Source of the DNA: Caldilineaceae bacterium
GTDB taxonomy: Bacteria > Chloroflexota > Anaerolineae > Caldilineales > Caldilineaceae
Length of the DNA: 64,000 bases
Direction: 5' to 3'
NCBI GenBank assembly: GCA_020433455.1
Contig: JAGRCP010000072.1
Location: 41,384-105,383 of the forward strand
Position 1 is the first letter of the stretch, and each line of letters opens with the position of its first letter. Positions 61,309-64,000 of the stretch are shown piece by piece. A program made the translations under genes and the position numbers. The notes under the pieces were generated by a model. That model was given only the letters and a program-made list of their open reading frames with translations, did not search any database and was not told where the DNA came from.

Positions 61309-63039
61309 ATGGCTCAGATCGATCTTCTCTTATTGCATCCGCCGAGCGTCTACGATTTCCGCGAACGCGCCATTTTATATGGGCCGATCAGCGATCTGAT
61401 CCCCTCCTCGCCGGTATTCGAGATGTATCCCCTCGGCTTTCTCACCATGACAAGCTATCTGGAGGAGCGAGGTCTGAACGTGCGCATCGTCAACCTCGCC
61501 CAGCGGATGATCAAGGATCGCAAGTTTGATGTTCCCGCTTTCCTTGCCAAGCTCAATCCTAAGGCAGTCGGCATCGACCTCCATTGGCTGCCCCACGCCC
61601 ATGGTGCCATTGAGGTGGCAAAGCTGGTCAAACAGATCCACCCGACGACGCCGGTTATCTTCGGCGGTCTATCCTCCACCTATTTTCACGAAGAGCTCAT
61701 CCGCTATCCCGCCGTCAATTACGTCCTGCGCGGAAGTTCAACGGAACTACCGCTGTACGAGCTGCTGATGTCGCTTGCTGCGGGGCAGTCGCCGGCACAG
61801 GTGCCCAACCTTACCTGGAAAGCCGATGGCGAAGTGCGGGTCAACCCCCTCACCTTCATTCCCGAGACGCTCGATTTCGTAGATTTGATGCCTGAGCGCC
61901 TGGTCAAAATGGTGCTGCGCCATCGAGACCTGCAGAGCGTCTTGCCCTTTAGCGGCTGGTGGCAGAATCCCATCACGGCGGTCTTCACGGTTAAAGGGTG
62001 CGCCCACGAATGCGTGACCTGCGGCAGCTCCAGCCAGGCATGTGAGCTTCTAAGTAAGCGCAAGCAGCCGCAGTTCCGCAGTCCGCAAAGCCTTGTCAAG
62101 AATATGCTCGACATCAGCCGCTTCTCAAAAGGCCCGATTTTCCTGGTTGGGGATTTGCGGCAGGCAGGCGATAAGCATGCTTATGAGATCCTGGCGCTCC
62201 TGCGGGAGGCCGGGATTCAAAACGAAATTGTCTTCGAACTCTTCAATATGCCGCCGTTGGAGTTCCTGACGGCCATTGACGAATCGGTTGAGAACTGGAG
62301 TTTGGAGCTTTCACCGGAAAGCCACGACGAAGAGATCCGTCGCCGTCAGGACGGGACGACCAGCTTTACAAACGCCGAGATGGAAACGGTGATTCAGGCA
62401 GCGCAGTCCCTGGGCTGCCACCGAATCGACGTCTTCTTCATGATTGGCCTGCCTCAACAGACGCAAAAATCGGTGGAAGAGACAATCCACTACTGCGAAC
62501 ATCTCATGCAAGGGTCTGACAAACGCCTCTCCTGTTTCATATCGCCCATGGGTCCATTCATCGACCCTGCCAGCCGGGGCTTTGAGGAGCCGGAACGCTT
62601 CGGCTACCGTCTGTTCGCGCACACCCTGGAAGAGCATCGTCAACTGCTTGTCCAACCCTCCTGGCAGCAAATTCTGAACTATGAGACGATCTGGATGAGC
62701 CGGGCGGAGCTGGTTTCGGCGACTTATGACGCGGCTGAAGCCTTGAACGACTTGAAGCTGAAATATGACCGAATCAGCAGGCCCAGAGGCGAAGAGGTGG
62801 CCCACCGGATTAAACAAGCGCGTGATATCAGAGATCGTCTGGACGCTTTTGACCGTGGCGACAAAATGGATCCCGCGGCGTTCCAGGCGCTCCAGGGGGA
62901 AATCAACGCCTTCAGCGTATCGACCGTCTGTGACAAGAAGGAGCTATTCTGGAGACGCCATCCGGTGAACTACAGACCGATCGGCATTATGAGGATTATG
63001 CTTGCGTATTTGCGCGATCTTGTCGGCAGAGATAGTTGA
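61309..63039 (+). CDS. B12-binding-type radical SAM protein
   Basis: A 576-residue enzyme with start ATG 61309 behind GGAGGC. The N-terminal ~170 residues look like a cobalamin-binding Rossmann fold (LLLLHPPSVYDFR, FLTMTSYLEERGLNVRIVNLA, PVIFGGLSSTYFHEELIRYPAVNYVLRG). A DxHxxG lower-axial His motif is not evident. The radical SAM barrel carries the [4Fe-4S] motif C231-x3-C235-x2-C238 (GCAHECVTCG). The C-terminal ~120 residues are helical and charged. The family methylates or rearranges lipids, peptides or cofactors; the substrate cannot be predicted. It follows the MarR/ABC/FtsX genes on the same strand after 43 bp and may be co-transcribed, possibly to modify what that system handles. Confidence 0.88.
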   Translation: MAQIDLLLLHPPSVYDFRERAILYGPISDLIPSSPVFEMYPLGFLTMTSYLEERGLNVRIVNLAQRMIKDRKFDVPAFLAKLNPKAVGIDLHWLPHAHGAIEVAKLVKQIHPTTPVIFGGLSSTYFHEELIRYPAVNYVLRGSSTELPLYELLMSLAAGQSPAQVPNLTWKADGEVRVNPLTFIPETLDFVDLMPERLVKMVLRHRDLQSVLPFSGWWQNPITAVFTVKGCAHECVTCGSSSQACELLSKRKQPQFRSPQSLVKNMLDISRFSKGPIFLVGDLRQAGDKHAYEILALLREAGIQNEIVFELFNMPPLEFLTAIDESVENWSLELSPESHDEEIRRRQDGTTSFTNAEMETVIQAAQSLGCHRIDVFFMIGLPQQTQKSVEETIHYCEHLMQGSDKRLSCFISPMGPFIDPASRGFEEPERFGYRLFAHTLEEHRQLLVQPSWQQILNYETIWMSRAELVSATYDAAEALNDLKLKYDRISRPRGEEVAHRIKQARDIRDRLDAFDRGDKMDPAAFQALQGEINAFSVSTVCDKKELFWRRHPVNYRPIGIMRIMLAYLRDLVGRDS

Positions 63040-63101
63040 AGCTATCGGCGAGGGCGCTTTCGTAGAACAATTGTACTTGACGTCACGAATACTGCATGAT
63101 A

Positions 63102-63139
63102 ATATATGCAAATTAATGAATATATTAAAATATGCATAT
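63102..63139. promoter_or_regulatory. Candidate ArsR operator region
   Basis: An imperfect inverted repeat (ATATATGCAAAT...GAATATAT, 63102-63125) and a perfect ATATGCATAT (63130-63139) lie 22-59 bp before the arsR start in a very AT-rich stretch. ArsR/SmtB repressors bind similar AT-rich palindromes overlapping their own promoter. Confidence 0.55.
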
Positions 63140-63160
63140 AACGTGACCCGATAAGCAATA

Positions 63161-63508
63161 ATGGCGAAACCAGACTACACATATCTAAGCTCACGCTTGA
63201 AGCTATTGGCACACCCGGAACGGCTGCGCATTCTGGATGCAATCCGGCGCGACGCTGAGTGTGTTTGCCACCTGGAGGCGCTGCTGGATAAGCCCCAGCC
63301 GTACGTTTCGCAGCAGCTCAAAGTTTTGCGCGATGCCGGCATCATTGCCGATGAAAAGCAAGGACAGAATGTCTTCTATCGCTTGACGGACACGGAAATC
63401 CGGGGATGGCTGGAGGCGATCCTGGGGCCGCTTGGCGGATCACTGCCGGAAATGACCCGTCTGAAGCAGGAGATCCTTTGCCCGTGCCCCAAATGCAATC
63501 CCGAATAA
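63161..63508 (+). CDS. arsR: ArsR-family metalloid-responsive repressor
   Basis: A 115-residue winged-helix repressor. The alpha-3 metal-binding motif is [10 protein letters not shown] with C34 and C36, close to the ELCVCDL motif of arsenite-sensing ArsR. The recognition helix region [28 protein letters not shown] is canonical. The C-terminus adds a Cys cluster ([10 protein letters not shown]107, C109, C112) that could help bind As(III) or another metal. It sits 13 bp ahead of an acr3-type efflux gene. Repression would lift when arsenite binds. No clear Shine-Dalgarno was found upstream of ATG 63161. Confidence 0.93.
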   Translation: MAKPDYTYLSSRLKLLAHPERLRILDAIRRDAECVCHLEALLDKPQPYVSQQLKVLRDAGIIADEKQGQNVFYRLTDTEIRGWLEAILGPLGGSLPEMTRLKQEILCPCPKCNPE

Positions 63509-63521
63509 GGAATCAGGACTC

Positions 63522-64000
63522 ATGTCGAACGCATCTTCACTCTCTGCTCAACCGGCTCAGGCGTCCAGAGGACTGTCACGCCTGGATCGCTATCTCACCC
63601 TGTGGATCTTCCTGGCCATGGCCATCGGCGTGGCCCTGGGCTATTTCGTACCCGGCGTGGAAGAGTTTATCAACCGCTTTCAGGTCGGGACCACCAACAT
63701 TCCCATCGCCGTCGGCCTGATGCTGATGATGTACCCGCCCTTTGCCAAGGTCAAGTACGAGGAGCTGCCCGAGGTCTTCCGCAACACAAGAATTCTGGGC
63801 CTTTCACTGGTCCAAAACTGGATTATCGGCCCGGTTCTCATGTTTGCGCTGGCCGTGATCTTTCTTCACAACTACCCGCAATACATGATCGGCCTGATCC
63901 TCATCGGCCTGGCCCGCTGCATTGCCATGGTCATCGTCTGGAATGAGCTGGCCGGCGGCGACACCGAGTACGCGGCCGGGCTGGTGGCGTTCAACAGCGT
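63522..64000 (+). CDS. acr3: Acr3-family arsenite efflux transporter, N-terminal fragment
   Basis: An open frame from ATG 63522 to the window end (~159 residues seen) with no stop. Helices begin at [25 protein letters not shown]; family marks are [28 protein letters not shown] and [33 protein letters not shown], which includes the conserved Cys of Acr3 pumps (LARCIAMV). It expels As(III) (and perhaps Sb(III)) by secondary transport and is paired with the arsR gene upstream. The rest of the gene lies beyond the window. Confidence 0.95.
   Translation, partial: MSNASSLSAQPAQASRGLSRLDRYLTLWIFLAMAIGVALGYFVPGVEEFINRFQVGTTNIPIAVGLMLMMYPPFAKVKYEELPEVFRNTRILGLSLVQNWIIGPVLMFALAVIFLHNYPQYMIGLILIGLARCIAMVIVWNELAGGDTEYAAGLVAFNS

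Overview
The window looks like a chromosomal segment of a GC-rich heterotrophic member of the Chloroflexota (Anaerolineae/Caldilineae-like). This is an inference from protein style: lipoprotein leaders ending in AAC followed by Ala/Ser/Asp-rich linkers, many sugar ABC transporters, and mosaic sensor proteins. I see no rRNA, tRNA, CRISPR array, phage or transposase gene.

Layout. 1-6077 (+) holds the end of a ribose/xylose-type sugar transporter and a catabolic operon (SIS isomerase, two FGGY kinases, zinc dehydrogenase), closed by a terminator at 6216-6243. 6287-13714 (-) is a disaccharide module: LacI regulator with a palindromic operator, a beta-phosphoglucomutase/GH65 phosphorylase fusion, a binding lipoprotein and two permeases. 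13887-21649 (-) is an alpha-galactoside operon: two permeases, binding lipoprotein, an FG-GAP/UnbV lipoprotein, a His-rich membrane protein and a GH4 enzyme. Upstream of it lies a soluble sensor made of a sugar-binding domain, GAF, histidine kinase and AraC HTH (22003-24564). 24726-26845 (+) encodes an M24-like protein and a DapA-like aldolase, convergent with a short Rho. 28170-36351 (-) has two xylose-type systems. One is conventional (binding lipoprotein, dual-NBD ATPase, permease). The other has a membrane-anchored binding protein, a permease, and an ATPase whose second NBD is replaced by a histidine kinase. 36632-43367 (-) carries three secreted type-B carboxylesterases, one with an extra hydrolase domain. 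43793-44845 (+) is a REC-LuxR-REC regulator behind a perfect 24-bp inverted repeat. 44879-50269 (-) holds YwiC-like and cupin genes and a four-gene siderophore uptake system. 50701-56467 (+) holds a P450, an RNB exonuclease, and coupled CPBP and M1 proteases. 56691-64000 (+) holds MarR, a tandem ABC ATPase, a duplicated FtsX permease, a radical SAM/B12 protein, ArsR and a truncated Acr3.

Two results stand out. First, the ABC-ATPase/histidine-kinase fusion sits in an operon with a binding protein and permease but no ordinary ATPase, which suggests a transporter-like receptor that signals; the orphan REC-LuxR-REC protein is a candidate partner. Second, a family of roughly 80-90 bp imperfect palindromes is scattered over the window (9704, 21660, 36400, 52028, plus partial copies). 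One divergent copy lies in frame inside the tandem ABC ATPase gene (57396-57480) and encodes an insert of about 37 residues, much as Rickettsia palindromic elements do.

All function calls come from reading motifs and context; no database search was run.
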